64,000 bases of DNA from an uncultured Verrucomicrobia subdivision 3 bacterium (GCA_903922735.1 CAIXUZ010000008.1:1-64000); one strand, 5' to 3'; shown: positions 8,886 through 18,852, counted from the first letter of the stretch. Translations and numbers: made by a program. Notes: generated from the letters alone by a model not told the origin.

Positions 8886-10823
8886 ATGAAAAAAACAAAC
8901 CTTGTTTGGATGCTTAAAAAAACGGCCGTTGCGCTGGCGCTGCTTGCCGCCATCACGTTGTCCGCCTCGGCGCTGGAATTGAAATCACCCGATGGTAAAG
9001 TGGTGGTGAACTTCGATTTGAAGGATGTCGGGACGGCCAAAGGCTGCGCGGTTTACAACGTCAGTTTTCAAGGCCGCCCGGTGCTGGCCGATTCGCGGCT
9101 CGGCTTGGAACTGCGCGGCGGAGCGCTAAATGGAGATTTTAAGATGGCCGGGCAGAACGTCAGCGCGCGCGACACGACTTGGAAGCCGTTGCTCGCCGAG
9201 CGCGCCACGATTCGCGACCAATACAACCAGCTTGTCGTGGATTTGCAGGAAACGCGTTTGCCGCAACGTCGGCTGACGTTGACCTTCCGGGCTTACAATG
9301 AAGGCGTGGCGTTTTGCTACACGCTGCCGGCGCAGCCCGGGCTGGCCGATTTCGTCATCACCCGCGAGAACACCCAGTTTGCCTTCACGGGCGATCACAC
9401 GGCCTGGGCGGTTTATGCCGCGCAGGCAAACTATGACCCGAATGATCCACGCCGCCAGCCCAAGGATCGCAAACAGGGACCGGTGCCGCTGAGCGTGCTG
9501 AAGCCCGGTGTGGAACGGCCGTTGACGGTGCGCGTGGCGGAGGATCTTTATGCGGCGGTGACCGAGGCGCGGCTGGTGGATTATGCGCGGATGAAATTGC
9601 GTCCGGCCACGAATGCGCAGCATGCGGTGGAGGCGTTTTTGGATGCCGAGCGTAATGTGAATGGCGAGGTTTCCGGCAAGGCTCCGTTCACTTCGCCGTG
9701 GCGCGTCGTGATGCTGGCCAATTCGCCTGGAAAATTGCTGGAGCAGAATTATCTGATCCTGAACCTAAACGATCCGTGCGCGCTGGCGGATACCTCATGG
9801 ATCAAGCCCGGCAAAGTGATTCGCGAGGCAACTCTGACGACCGTCGGCGGCAAGGCGTGCGTGGATTTTGCGGTGCGACAGGGCCTGCAGTTCATCGAGT
9901 ATGACGCCGGCTGGTATGGGCATGAATACGACCCGGCGGCAGATGCGCGCGATGTGCATCTGGACCCCAAGCGCAATCCGAATCCCGATTCGCTCAACCT
10001 GCGGGAGGTGATTGACTACGCAAATTCAAAAGGCATCGGCCTGATGCTTTATGTGAATCATGTGGCGATGGAAAAACAATTGGATGAAATCCTGCCCATC
10101 TATGAGCAGTGGGGCGTCAAAGGCGTGAAGTATGGTTTTGTGAATGTCGGGAGCCAGCGTTGGACGGCGTGGTTGCACGAAGCCATCCGCAAGGCGGCGG
10201 CGCATCATTTGATGGTGGACATCCATGATGAATTTCGCAACACCGGTTACCAGCGGACCTATCCGAACCTGATGACAGTGGAGGGCATCGGTGGCAATGA
10301 GGAATTCCCAACGCCGGTTCATAATGCCACGCTCCCGTTCACGCGTTTTCTAACCGGTCCGGCGGATTACACCTATTGCTGGAACGACGGCCGGCTGAAG
10401 GTCACCAAGGCGCATCAATTGGCTCTCTCGACCATTTATTTCAGCCCGTGGCAGTTTTTGTTCTGGTATGACCGGCCGGCCGGTGTGAAGGATGAGCCGG
10501 CGCTGGATTACTGGCGGCATCTCCCGACGGCTTGGGATGAAACGCGGGTGTTGCAAGGCGACCTCGGGCGTCGCGCCGTGGTGGCACGGCGCAAAGGTGG
10601 CGAATGGTTCGTGGGCGCGATTGCGCCGGTGGATGGCAAATTCAAAATATTGCTGGCGTTTCTTGAGCCCGGCAAAAAATTCAATGCCAGAATTTATTCC
10701 GATGGGGCGGATGGCAAGGCGGTGAAAATTGAAGAGAAGCCGGTCAACGGCACTTCCACGCTCGATATGGATATACCCGCGAATGGCGGATTGGCCGTCC
10801 GGATCACCCCGTTGATTCCGTAA
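8886..10823 (+). CDS. Exported GH97 alpha-glycosidase, probably inverting type
   Basis: 645 aa from the ATG at 8886, which gives a clean signal peptide (..LSASALE). The N-terminal beta-sandwich begins ELKSPDGKVVVNFD, as in GH97. The barrel carries FIEYDAGWYGHEYD, GVKGVKYGFVNVGSQ and TVEGIGGNEEFPTP. Where retaining GH97 enzymes have the nucleophile Asp (K-V-D-F type motif), this protein has KYGF, so the Asp is replaced by Gly. The Glu residues of VEG and NEEFP are kept, which fits the inverting SusB-type alpha-glucosidase branch. The mechanistic assignment is inference. It sits between the six-hairpin enzyme and GH3. Confidence 0.9.
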   Translation: MKKTNLVWMLKKTAVALALLAAITLSASALELKSPDGKVVVNFDLKDVGTAKGCAVYNVSFQGRPVLADSRLGLELRGGALNGDFKMAGQNVSARDTTWKPLLAERATIRDQYNQLVVDLQETRLPQRRLTLTFRAYNEGVAFCYTLPAQPGLADFVITRENTQFAFTGDHTAWAVYAAQANYDPNDPRRQPKDRKQGPVPLSVLKPGVERPLTVRVAEDLYAAVTEARLVDYARMKLRPATNAQHAVEAFLDAERNVNGEVSGKAPFTSPWRVVMLANSPGKLLEQNYLILNLNDPCALADTSWIKPGKVIREATLTTVGGKACVDFAVRQGLQFIEYDAGWYGHEYDPAADARDVHLDPKRNPNPDSLNLREVIDYANSKGIGLMLYVNHVAMEKQLDEILPIYEQWGVKGVKYGFVNVGSQRWTAWLHEAIRKAAAHHLMVDIHDEFRNTGYQRTYPNLMTVEGIGGNEEFPTPVHNATLPFTRFLTGPADYTYCWNDGRLKVTKAHQLALSTIYFSPWQFLFWYDRPAGVKDEPALDYWRHLPTAWDETRVLQGDLGRRAVVARRKGGEWFVGAIAPVDGKFKILLAFLEPGKKFNARIYSDGADGKAVKIEEKPVNGTSTLDMDIPANGGLAVRITPLIP

Positions 10824-10860
10824 ACTCAATTTTAGTCACGCTTCGAACCTTATTAATTTA

Positions 10861-13335
10861 ATGCACACTATGAAATCATTCATCTCCGGCCAGAAATTAA
10901 CCCGGCCGTTTTTATGGTTGGCGGCCATTTCATTCACGGCGGTCGGCAGCCAAACGGGCGCGGCGCTGCCGGTAGAATCAAAGCAGCCGGAAATTTACCA
11001 CGATGGCTGGATTGATTTTAACAAGAACGGCCGCAAGGACGTGTTTGAAGATCCAAAGCAGCCGATGAAGAAGCGGATCGAGGATTTGCTGGCGCAGATG
11101 ACGGTCGAGGAAAAAACCTGCCAGTTGGCCACGCTCTACGGTTACGGGCGCGTGCTCAAAGACCCTCTGCCCACACCAAAATGGAAGAATGAAATCTGGA
11201 AGGACGGCATCGCTAATATCGACGAGATGCACAACGGCATCGGCAAATTCAATACGCCCGAAAAAAACCCGCACCTGGCCACGCCCGCCGCCACCTGTCG
11301 GGCCCTGAACGAAGTCCAGCGCTGGTTCATCGAGGAAACGCGGTTGGGCATTCCCGCCGAATTTTCCAACGAAGGTGTGCGCGGCGCGAATTACCGCCAG
11401 ACCGTCAATTTTCCCGCCGACATCGCGCTCGGCGCAACCTGGGATCGGGACTTGATCACCGCCGTTGGCCATGTTGTCGCCGGTGAAGCCAAGCCTATCG
11501 GCTATCGCAATGTTTATGCGCCGATTCTTGACCTCGCGCGGGATCCGCGCTGGGGGCGGGTGGTGGAAACATACGGCGAGGACCCGTATCTTGTCAGCGA
11601 ATACGGCATCCGCATGACCCAAGCCATCCAATCTCATGGCATCGTTTCCACGGCCAAGCATTTCGGGGTTTACAGCGAACCGAAAGGCGGGCGCGATGGC
11701 AATGCCCGCACCGATCCGCATGTCGCCCCGCGCGAGATGGAAATGCTCCATCTGCGTCCATGGGAACGCAATGTGCGCGAAGGCGGCTTGCTCGGCGTGA
11801 TGAGTTCCTATAATGACTATGATGGCGTGCCGGTTTCCGGCAACTCGGATTTTCTCATCGAGCGGCTGCGTCAACAGTGGGGCTTTCACGGCTACGTCGT
11901 CTCGGACAGTGACGCGGTGGAATTTCTTTACACCAAGCATCATGTCGCCGCCTCGCCCGCCGCCGCGGCTGCGATGTTTTTACGCGAAGGCGGCAATGTG
12001 CGGACGACCTTCACATCGCCGGAAAATTTCATCCTGCCGGTGCGCCGGGAAATCGCCGACGGAAAACTATCGCTGGATGCGGTAAACGACCGCGTGCGCG
12101 ATGTGTTGCGCGTGAAATTCATTGAAGGGCTTTTCGATGCCCCGTATCTCGATCCCGAAAAAGCCAATGCCGCGTTAGGGCGCCCGGAGAACCACGCGGT
12201 GGCCTTGCGTGCCGCGCGCGAATCGCTGGTGCTCTTGAAAAACGAAAGGCAAATCCTGCCGTTGGGGAAAAGTGTCAGGCGACTGCTCGTCTGCGGTCCG
12301 ACGGCGACGATGAAAGAAACGTCCTTTGACCGCTACGGTTCCAACGGCGGCGAGGTGATCACACCCCTGGAGGGCATTCAGGCGCTGTTGAAAAATTCCA
12401 GCACGGAAATCTCATTCGCACAAGGCTGCGAAGTGACGGATAAGCGCTGGCCCGAATCGGAGCTCTTCCCCGAACCACCAGCCGGCGACGAAGCTGCACA
12501 GATCCAGGAAGCCGTGCAGAAAGCCGCGAATGCGGACGCGGTCGTTTTGTGCCTTGGCGATTCCAATGCGACGATTGGCGAATCGAAGAGCCGGACGAGC
12601 CTGGATTTGCCCGGTTACCAGACCGAACTGGCAAAGGCGCTGATGAAAACCGGCAAGCCGGTCGTCGTGGTCTTGCTGAACGGCAAGCCGGCCACGATCA
12701 ACTGGATCAATCGCTTCTGTCCGGCGATTCTTCAAGCGTGGATACCGGGGGAATCGGGTGGCACAGCAATCGCCGAGGCGTTATTCGGCGATTATAATCC
12801 CGGCGGCAAACTGCCGGTCACCTTCCCGAAGACGGTCGGGCAAATCCCCCTCAACTTTCCGTTCAAGCCGGGCAGCCACGCCTCGCAGAGCAAAACGGTG
12901 GACCCGAACGGGTTTGGCAACTCGATGGCAGAGGGAGCACTCTATCCCTTTGGCTTTGGCTTGAGCTACACCACGTTTGAATTCAGCGGGCTGAACGTTT
13001 CTCCCGCGCAGATTCCGACGAACGGCCAGGTTACCGTGACCTGCCAGATCCGGAATACCGGTGCCCGCGCCGGGGATGAGGTGGTGCACCTTTACTTCCA
13101 TCAGGAAACCAGCAGCGTGACGACTTATGAATTGAATCTCTGCGGCTTTGAACGCGTTGCCCTGCAACCAGGCGAGACGAAGACCGTGATTTTCAAGCTT
13201 CCCGCCTCTGAGTTGGAGTTGATTAATCGCGCCGGCAAGCGGGTGGTGGAACCGGGGAAATTCCAAGTGATGCTCGGTGCTTCCTCCGAGGATATCCGGC
13301 TGAAAGGAACTTTCACCGTTGCTCCTCCCCATTAA
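10861..13335 (+). CDS. Exported GH3 beta-glycosidase (glucosidase or xylosidase type)
   Basis: 824 aa with a signal peptide in the first ~35 residues. The GH3 barrel spans about 75-420 with APILDLARDPRWGRVVETYGE, STAKHFGVYSEPKGG and GYVVSDSDAVEFL; Asp349 in VSDSDA is the predicted nucleophile. The alpha/beta sandwich follows (LVCGPTA, VVLLNGKPATINW, LFGDYNPGGKLP). A C-terminal fibronectin-III-like domain (ELINRAGKRVVEPGKFQVMLG) ends the protein. A short DGWIDFNKNGRKDVFED segment precedes the barrel. Specificity between beta-glucoside, beta-xyloside and alpha-L-arabinoside cannot be decided from sequence. Confidence 0.93.
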   Translation: MHTMKSFISGQKLTRPFLWLAAISFTAVGSQTGAALPVESKQPEIYHDGWIDFNKNGRKDVFEDPKQPMKKRIEDLLAQMTVEEKTCQLATLYGYGRVLKDPLPTPKWKNEIWKDGIANIDEMHNGIGKFNTPEKNPHLATPAATCRALNEVQRWFIEETRLGIPAEFSNEGVRGANYRQTVNFPADIALGATWDRDLITAVGHVVAGEAKPIGYRNVYAPILDLARDPRWGRVVETYGEDPYLVSEYGIRMTQAIQSHGIVSTAKHFGVYSEPKGGRDGNARTDPHVAPREMEMLHLRPWERNVREGGLLGVMSSYNDYDGVPVSGNSDFLIERLRQQWGFHGYVVSDSDAVEFLYTKHHVAASPAAAAAMFLREGGNVRTTFTSPENFILPVRREIADGKLSLDAVNDRVRDVLRVKFIEGLFDAPYLDPEKANAALGRPENHAVALRAARESLVLLKNERQILPLGKSVRRLLVCGPTATMKETSFDRYGSNGGEVITPLEGIQALLKNSSTEISFAQGCEVTDKRWPESELFPEPPAGDEAAQIQEAVQKAANADAVVLCLGDSNATIGESKSRTSLDLPGYQTELAKALMKTGKPVVVVLLNGKPATINWINRFCPAILQAWIPGESGGTAIAEALFGDYNPGGKLPVTFPKTVGQIPLNFPFKPGSHASQSKTVDPNGFGNSMAEGALYPFGFGLSYTTFEFSGLNVSPAQIPTNGQVTVTCQIRNTGARAGDEVVHLYFHQETSSVTTYELNLCGFERVALQPGETKTVIFKLPASELELINRAGKRVVEPGKFQVMLGASSEDIRLKGTFTVAPPH

Positions 13336-13362
13336 ACTGTTAATTAAACAAAATTCAAAATT

Positions 13363-14202
13363 ATGAAAAAACACCTCGCAACCATCGTATTTTTCGGTCT
13401 CGCATTGGCCAGTGCTGCTCATGCAGCTCCCGCTGGTGAGCCGACCAATGCCAAGGAAGCCGCCGAGAAAAAGATAGCTCAGGACAAACGTACCGACGAA
13501 CTCTACCAGCAGAAGTTCGCGACTCTTTCGCCCGAGCGCCAGGCTTGGGAAAAAGTCCTCCAGGAAAACCTTGGCAATGGCTTCTACCTGCCGGCTCACA
13601 AGCGCGACTTCGTTGCCGGCAGATCCACCGCCTGGGATTTTGTCGCCGACGATCCAAGGCTTCCGCGCGTACTCATCATCGGCGATTCCATTTCCCGCGG
13701 CTACACGATGGCCACCCGTAGCGCTCTGGCGGGAAAAGCTAATGTCCACCGCGCGCCGGAGAACTGCGGTCCGACGGCCAACGGTTTGAAAAAAGTCGAT
13801 ACCTGGCTGGGGCAGGGGAAATGGGATGTGATCACTTGGAATTTTGGCATCCATGATCGTAATACGCCGCCCGCCACCTATAAAGCCAACCTCGAGACGC
13901 TGGTTAAACGGCTTCAGCAGACGGGAGCAAAAATCATCTGGGTGCGCACGACGCCGGCACCGGCGGGCACAAATAACGAAAAGTTCACCGATGCCCAATG
14001 CGACTTCCTCAATGCCACCGCGGACGAAGTCATGAAAGCCAACCACGTTTCCGAAGTGGATCTCTTTGCGTTGGTCAAACCAAAGCTGGCCGAATTGCAG
14101 TTGACCAACAACGTGCATTTCAAAGAGGAAGGTTATCAATTGATGGGCGGGGAAATGGCCAAAGCGATTCTGGGCGTGGCGAAGAAGTCCGGCGCGAAAT
14201 AA
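13363..14202 (+). CDS. Exported SGNH/GDSL-family esterase
   Basis: 279 aa with a signal peptide ending AHAAPA. The SGNH blocks appear in order: GDSISRGY with the nucleophile Ser, ENCGPTANG, NFGIHD in place of the usual GxND, and NNVHFKEEGY with the catalytic His. A charged helical segment (about residues 25-70) precedes the catalytic domain. It lies 27 bp after GH3 and 21 bp before GH172, so it is likely part of the same operon. It probably removes acetyl or other ester groups from the polysaccharide. The substrate is inferred from context. Confidence 0.85.
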   Translation: MKKHLATIVFFGLALASAAHAAPAGEPTNAKEAAEKKIAQDKRTDELYQQKFATLSPERQAWEKVLQENLGNGFYLPAHKRDFVAGRSTAWDFVADDPRLPRVLIIGDSISRGYTMATRSALAGKANVHRAPENCGPTANGLKKVDTWLGQGKWDVITWNFGIHDRNTPPATYKANLETLVKRLQQTGAKIIWVRTTPAPAGTNNEKFTDAQCDFLNATADEVMKANHVSEVDLFALVKPKLAELQLTNNVHFKEEGYQLMGGEMAKAILGVAKKSGAK

Positions 14203-14223
14203 TAACATGACATCCTATAAAAT

Positions 14224-15441
14224 ATGACTGCGAGCCTCCCCCGTATCATTATGGGCGCGCTGGCGCTCGTTGCTTCTGTCACGGCTGCAACCGCTGCCGG
14301 TTTCAACGGCTTGGACTGCAATCTGGGCAACCTCTACCGAATCTCCCCGGCGCAGTCGCGTTCCATCTCGCCGGAGAATTTCACCGGCGAAAAGGGGGCG
14401 GGCGGCATGGCGACGAATGGCACCGGCAAACATGCGGCCAGCGAACTGGGACGCGGTTGGAAGGTTTCGCCCTCCGTGAAAATCAAATCCGGAGAGACGT
14501 TCACTCTGGCTGAAATCAAAGGCTCCGGCTGCATCCAGCAAATCTGGATGACGCCGACCGGCAACTGGCGGAATTCCATCATCCGTTTTTATTGGGATGA
14601 TGAAACGACGCCGTCCGTCGAGTGTCCGGTCGGAGACTTCTTCGCCTGCGGTTGGGGCAAATATGCCCAGATCAATTCCCTGGCCGTCTGCGTCAATCCC
14701 GGCAGCGCGTTCAATTGCTATTGGCAGATGCCGTTTCATAAGCGCGCCCGAATTACCCTGGAGAACCGCGATGCCAAAGACATGACGCTGTATTACCAGG
14801 TCAACTACACGCTCACCGAAGTGCCGGCCGACGCCGGACTGTTCCATGCCCAATTTCGCCGCGAATCTCCGCTGAAGAGCAAAGGCACTTATACGATACT
14901 CGATGGCGTGCAAGGCCGGGGGCAATACGTCGGCACCTATCTGGCCTGGGAAGTGCATAGTCCCGGCTGGTGGGGCGAGGGCGAGATCAAGTTTTTCCTC
15001 GATGGCGACCGCGAGTGGCCGACGATCTGCGGCACCGGCACGGAGGATTATTTTTGTGGCAGCTACAATTTTGAAGTCCGCGAATCCCGGCCTTCGACTT
15101 CTACCAACAGCGAACGGGTGGTTGTAAAAAAATATCAACCCTTCACCACGCCCTATGTGGGACTGGCGCAAGTGCTACCTCCAGACCAAATCTACCAGCC
15201 GGGCCAGCGCTTTGGCCTCTACCGCTGGCACATCGTTGATCCTGTGCGCTTCCAGAAAGACTTGCGCGTGACCATTCAGTCGCTCGGCTGGCAGAAAGGT
15301 GGAAAATATCTCCCGTTGGAGGATGATATTTCATCTGTCGCTTTCTGGTATCAAAAAGAACCGCACGCGCCGTTCCCGCCGCTGCCATCCAAGAAGGAGC
15401 TGGAAGTCGCGCCGCAAATTCTGGTGCTGGAAAAGAAATAA
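14224..15441 (+). CDS. Exported GH172 (DUF2961) family glycosidase
   Basis: 405 aa with a signal peptide ending near TAATAAGF. The fold begins GNLYRISPAQSRSISPENF and continues GSGCIQQIWMT, FYWDDETTPSVECPVGDFF, WWGEGEIKFFLDGD and GTGTEDYFCGSYNF. This is the DUF2961 pattern now classed as GH172, which includes difructose-dianhydride-forming enzymes and alpha-D-arabinofuranosidases. Glu254 (second Glu of GEGE) and Glu274 (of TGTEDY) match the spacing of the catalytic pair in characterised members. The C-terminus carries VDPVRFQKDLRVTIQSLGW, also conserved. The sugar acted on here is unknown. Confidence 0.88.
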   Translation: MTASLPRIIMGALALVASVTAATAAGFNGLDCNLGNLYRISPAQSRSISPENFTGEKGAGGMATNGTGKHAASELGRGWKVSPSVKIKSGETFTLAEIKGSGCIQQIWMTPTGNWRNSIIRFYWDDETTPSVECPVGDFFACGWGKYAQINSLAVCVNPGSAFNCYWQMPFHKRARITLENRDAKDMTLYYQVNYTLTEVPADAGLFHAQFRRESPLKSKGTYTILDGVQGRGQYVGTYLAWEVHSPGWWGEGEIKFFLDGDREWPTICGTGTEDYFCGSYNFEVRESRPSTSTNSERVVVKKYQPFTTPYVGLAQVLPPDQIYQPGQRFGLYRWHIVDPVRFQKDLRVTIQSLGWQKGGKYLPLEDDISSVAFWYQKEPHAPFPPLPSKKELEVAPQILVLEKK

Positions 15442-15469
15442 AGCGAAACGCCATCCGTCCCCGAAGAAC

Positions 15470-17593
15470 ATGAACAAGGTGAAATCCCTCAAAACTCTCA
15501 TCCTGGTAGCGGCTAGTTATATTTTGTCTGCGGCGGCCGCGGTTTCGGCGCCGTTCGCTCATTGGACAAAGTCTGAGCTGATATTGGACAATGGCTTGGT
15601 GAAGCGGGTTATCAAATTGCCATCTCCGGCGGGCAATTTCCTGACCAAGTCCTACCAACCGGTGACGGGTGAGTTTAAATATTTTCAATCTGCCAACGCC
15701 GATTTTCAATTTGAAATCAACGGCGCAATTTTCTCCGGCAAGAGTGAATGGAGCTTGTCGGCGATGACGGCCATCAGCGATTTGCGCGGCGGCGATGGCG
15801 CGGCGGTCACCTTGTTAAGCACGGATAAGAAGGTCGAAGTTGCAGTGAAATATCTTCTTTACCCGGATTTGCCGGTGATTCGCAAAAGTCTGGTGATCAA
15901 GAATTCGGGTGATGCGGAAGTTGCCCTGGAATCCGTGGATGTGGAGAAGTTTCAGGTCGCCGGGTATTATCCAACCACCTTCAGTTGGATTTGTGGCGAT
16001 TATGGTCGGCGACGATCCATCGGGCCTTATGATGGAAATATGCAGGACGCATTGGTCATCGTCCACAACATGGACTGGCAAGCGGGCATCGTCATCGGCA
16101 ACGAGGCGGCGGGCGTGATGAAGCACACTTCGGTGTTCTGGGACAGTCCCACGATTTGCAGCGGCCTGACGCACAAGGATGCGCGCTTTCCGTTTCGCAA
16201 ATGGCTCAAACCCGGCGAATCGTTTGAAACGCCGCAGGTGTTCACCATGGTTTACAATGGGCACCAAGATCCCGATGAAATGCTGAATACGGCCGTGCCG
16301 GACTTTGTCCGAAAACATCTGGGCATCCGCCTCTCGGAATTGAAAGAGAAGCCGACTTTCGTTTACAACACCTGGAATCCGTTCAAGAAGGACATCAACG
16401 AAAGACTCATCATGGAACTGGCCAAGGCAGCTGCGTGGGCGGGCATGAAGGAGTTTGTGATTGATGACGGCTGGCAGGACAGCTACGGCGACTGGGGCAT
16501 TGACAAAAAGAAATTTCCCAACGGGCTGAAACCGGTTTTCGATTACATCAAATCGCTGGGTATGAAGCCCGGGTTGTGGGTCAGCGTCGGTTCAGCCGCC
16601 CCGGCAAGCAAGGTTTTCCAGCAACATCCAGAATGGTTCGTGAAGGATGAAAATGGAAAGCTGACTTCGTTGCATGGCGAAGCGGACAAATACACGGCCT
16701 GTTTCAGCACCGGCTGGCGGGATTACATCAAAGGCGTGCTGACGAAGTTGATGCTGGAAAACGGGTTGGAATATTTGAAGCTTGATTTTGCGGTGGTCAC
16801 GAGCCCTTACGTTTTCGATCACACGAAATCGGGTTGTTACGCCGCCGACCACCCCGGGCACAAGGATCATGCCGAATCGTTGGCTGCGAATTATGAACCC
16901 CTGTGGAAGCTGTTTGACGAACTGCATCAGTTGAAGCCCGGGCTGTTCATCGATTGCACGTTCGAGACGATGGGCGGGTTGCAGTTGATTGATTACGCGA
17001 TGTTGAAACACGCCGAGGGCAACTGGTTGGCGAACTTTTATGGGCCGGACGAGCAGGGAGATTTGCGCGTGAGGAACATGGCGTGGTGGCGTTCGCCCGC
17101 CATGTCGGCCACGGCACTGGTGATCGGCAATCTCCAAATGGACGATAAAGGATGGGAAACCCACATCAAGTCCTTGGCTGGCGCTCTGCCCATCATGCTG
17201 GGCGATCCCCGGAAATTATCGCCGGAGCAGCTTAAGAAATACCGGAGCTATGCGGATTGGCTGCAAGCCATGCAAACTCAATACGACATCATGAGCTACC
17301 GGCAAGACATGCGCGGCTTTGGTGAACCCAAAGAAGGCGGCTGGGACGGTTTCCAACGCATCAACACCGATACGAAACAGGGCGGCATCATCGGTGTGTT
17401 TCGTCAGGGCGCACTCGAAACTGAACGCAGCGTGTCCGTGAATTATCTCGAGCCGGCGAAAATCTATCGGGTGAAAACGATGGCCGGAAAAATCATTGTC
17501 ACCGCCACCGGCAACGAACTGGCGACCAAAGGCTTTGAAGTTCAAATCGACGGTTTGTTTGCGGGAAAACTGTTTGAAGTGTGCCCCCGATAA
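15470..17593 (+). CDS. Exported alpha-galactosidase, GH36/melibiase type
   Basis: 707 aa from the ATG at 15470; the frame is open upstream, but this start gives a signal peptide ending near AAVSAPF and lies 28 bp after GH172. The N-terminal beta-supersandwich is followed by the barrel: FVIDDGWQDSYGDWGIDKKK, PGLWVSVGSA, YLKLDFAV with Asp439 as nucleophile, and a C-terminal anti-parallel beta domain. The usual acid/base segment (CSSGGG.R.D) reads instead LFIDCTFETMGGLQLIDYAM; the Asp of IDYAM is the likely acid/base, but this divergence leaves specificity open. Expected role is release of alpha-galactose. Confidence 0.87.
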   Translation: MNKVKSLKTLILVAASYILSAAAAVSAPFAHWTKSELILDNGLVKRVIKLPSPAGNFLTKSYQPVTGEFKYFQSANADFQFEINGAIFSGKSEWSLSAMTAISDLRGGDGAAVTLLSTDKKVEVAVKYLLYPDLPVIRKSLVIKNSGDAEVALESVDVEKFQVAGYYPTTFSWICGDYGRRRSIGPYDGNMQDALVIVHNMDWQAGIVIGNEAAGVMKHTSVFWDSPTICSGLTHKDARFPFRKWLKPGESFETPQVFTMVYNGHQDPDEMLNTAVPDFVRKHLGIRLSELKEKPTFVYNTWNPFKKDINERLIMELAKAAAWAGMKEFVIDDGWQDSYGDWGIDKKKFPNGLKPVFDYIKSLGMKPGLWVSVGSAAPASKVFQQHPEWFVKDENGKLTSLHGEADKYTACFSTGWRDYIKGVLTKLMLENGLEYLKLDFAVVTSPYVFDHTKSGCYAADHPGHKDHAESLAANYEPLWKLFDELHQLKPGLFIDCTFETMGGLQLIDYAMLKHAEGNWLANFYGPDEQGDLRVRNMAWWRSPAMSATALVIGNLQMDDKGWETHIKSLAGALPIMLGDPRKLSPEQLKKYRSYADWLQAMQTQYDIMSYRQDMRGFGEPKEGGWDGFQRINTDTKQGGIIGVFRQGALETERSVSVNYLEPAKIYRVKTMAGKIIVTATGNELATKGFEVQIDGLFAGKLFEVCPR

Positions 17594-17662
17594 ATTGTGC
17601 TTTTGACCAGCAACTGGCCGCTGATTTTATCACGATCCAACTGAAGATTTAGTAAAATATAT

Positions 17663-17700
17663 TTGACTGCGCGTGCCCTGAATCGGTAGTTTTGCGCAAA
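17663..17700 (+). promoter_or_regulatory. Candidate promoter and palindromic operator upstream of the LacI-type regulator
   Basis: TTGACT at 17663-17668 and TAGTTT at 17687-17692 are separated by 18 bp and resemble a -35/-10 pair. The perfect 10-bp palindrome TTTGCGCAAA at 17691-17700 overlaps the end of the -10 box, and TTGCGC recurs a few bases later. A palindrome with a central CG step is the usual form of LacI-family operators, so autoregulation is plausible. This rests on pattern alone. Confidence 0.35.
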
Positions 17701-17742
17701 CCATTGCGCTAAATAATTATTCGTGTGAATTCCGTTGTATTG

Positions 17743-18834
17743 ATGCAAAAGAACAAACGTTTGCGCCGAAAAAAATCTCCGCCGATTTCAGTCATACCGG
17801 CGAATGGGGAGTTATCGCGCAGTCATACCACGCTTAAGCGGATCGCGAACCAGCTGGATGTTTCTGTGAGCACGGTTTCGCGGGTGCTCAGCGGCCAGGC
17901 CCGGCGACATCGCATCAGCCCGCAAACGGAAGCGGCGGTTAGCAATCTCGCCCGCCAGTTCAACTTCGTGCCCAACCAGCTGGCGCGGGGCCTGCGCTTG
18001 AAAAAGACCCTCACCATTGGTCTGGTCATTCCGGACATCTCCAATCCGTTTTTTGCCGGCATCGCGCATCAGGTGGCGTTGGGCGCGCGCCAGCATGGTT
18101 ATTCGATTTTGCTCTGCGACAGTCAGGAGGATGTCGAACTTGAAATCCAGTCGCTGGGGTTGCTCCGTCATCGGCACGTCGATGGACTGGTAATTTGTCC
18201 CGTCGGCACCTCGGCAAAACATCTGGTGGATTTGGTTCAGGTGCACCTGCCCATTGTGCTGGTGGATCGCTATTTCCCGGACTTGCCGCTTTCCTATGTC
18301 GGCGCGGACAACCTCGCCGGGGCGGCGGAGGCGACGAATTATCTCATTGCGAACGGCCATCGGCGCATTGCCTGCCTGCAGGGAATACGGGGCAGTTCAC
18401 CCAACGAATTCCGACTGCGCGGCTATCGGGAGGCTTTCGCGAAAAATCAGTTGCCGGAGGATCCGGCGCTGATTGTGGGCGACAGTTTCGGCGAGCAAAG
18501 TGGCTACATTGAAACCAAGCTTTTGTTGCGAGCCCGGAAAGATGTGACGGCCATCCTCGCCTTCAGCAATTTGATCGCGCTGGGCGCGTTGCGGGCGCTG
18601 GCCGAGGAGAAGCTGCGGATTCCAGACGATATTTCCATCATCGCCTTTGATGACCAGCCTTACGCCGCCCATCTGGCCACACCGATGACCACGGTGGCCC
18701 AGCCCTTCAGCGAGATGGGGGAGGTGGCCGTGAAATTGTTGTTTGACCAGATCCAGTCGCCCCAGCAAGAACCCAAGGGCGGTATTTTGCTGCCCACCCG
18801 GCTGATTGTCCGGCGCTCGGTAAAGAAACTTTAA
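17743..18834 (+). CDS. LacI/GalR-family transcriptional regulator
   Basis: 363 aa from the ATG at 17743; an in-frame GTG at 17725 is an alternative. A basic N-terminal tail of about 30 residues precedes the helix-turn-helix (LKRIANQLDVSVSTVSRVLS) and the hinge helix region NQLARGLRLKKT. The sugar-binding domain has GLVIPDISNPFFAGIA, DGLVICPVGTS, YVGADNLAGA and ISIIAFDDQPYA, typical of the family. It sits between the alpha-galactosidase and GH127 genes and is the only specific regulator in the 33-kb plus-strand block. It is therefore the likely controller of the adjacent hydrolases in response to a released sugar. The effector is unknown. Confidence 0.93.
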   Translation: MQKNKRLRRKKSPPISVIPANGELSRSHTTLKRIANQLDVSVSTVSRVLSGQARRHRISPQTEAAVSNLARQFNFVPNQLARGLRLKKTLTIGLVIPDISNPFFAGIAHQVALGARQHGYSILLCDSQEDVELEIQSLGLLRHRHVDGLVICPVGTSAKHLVDLVQVHLPIVLVDRYFPDLPLSYVGADNLAGAAEATNYLIANGHRRIACLQGIRGSSPNEFRLRGYREAFAKNQLPEDPALIVGDSFGEQSGYIETKLLLRARKDVTAILAFSNLIALGALRALAEEKLRIPDDISIIAFDDQPYAAHLATPMTTVAQPFSEMGEVAVKLLFDQIQSPQQEPKGGILLPTRLIVRRSVKKL

Positions 18835-18852
18835 CAACCTGCTTTGAAAACC

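Noticed and set aside
12781..14208. 475-codon minus-strand frame across the GH3 and SGNH genes
   Set aside because: Antisense to two real genes and spans their intergenic gap without any family signature.
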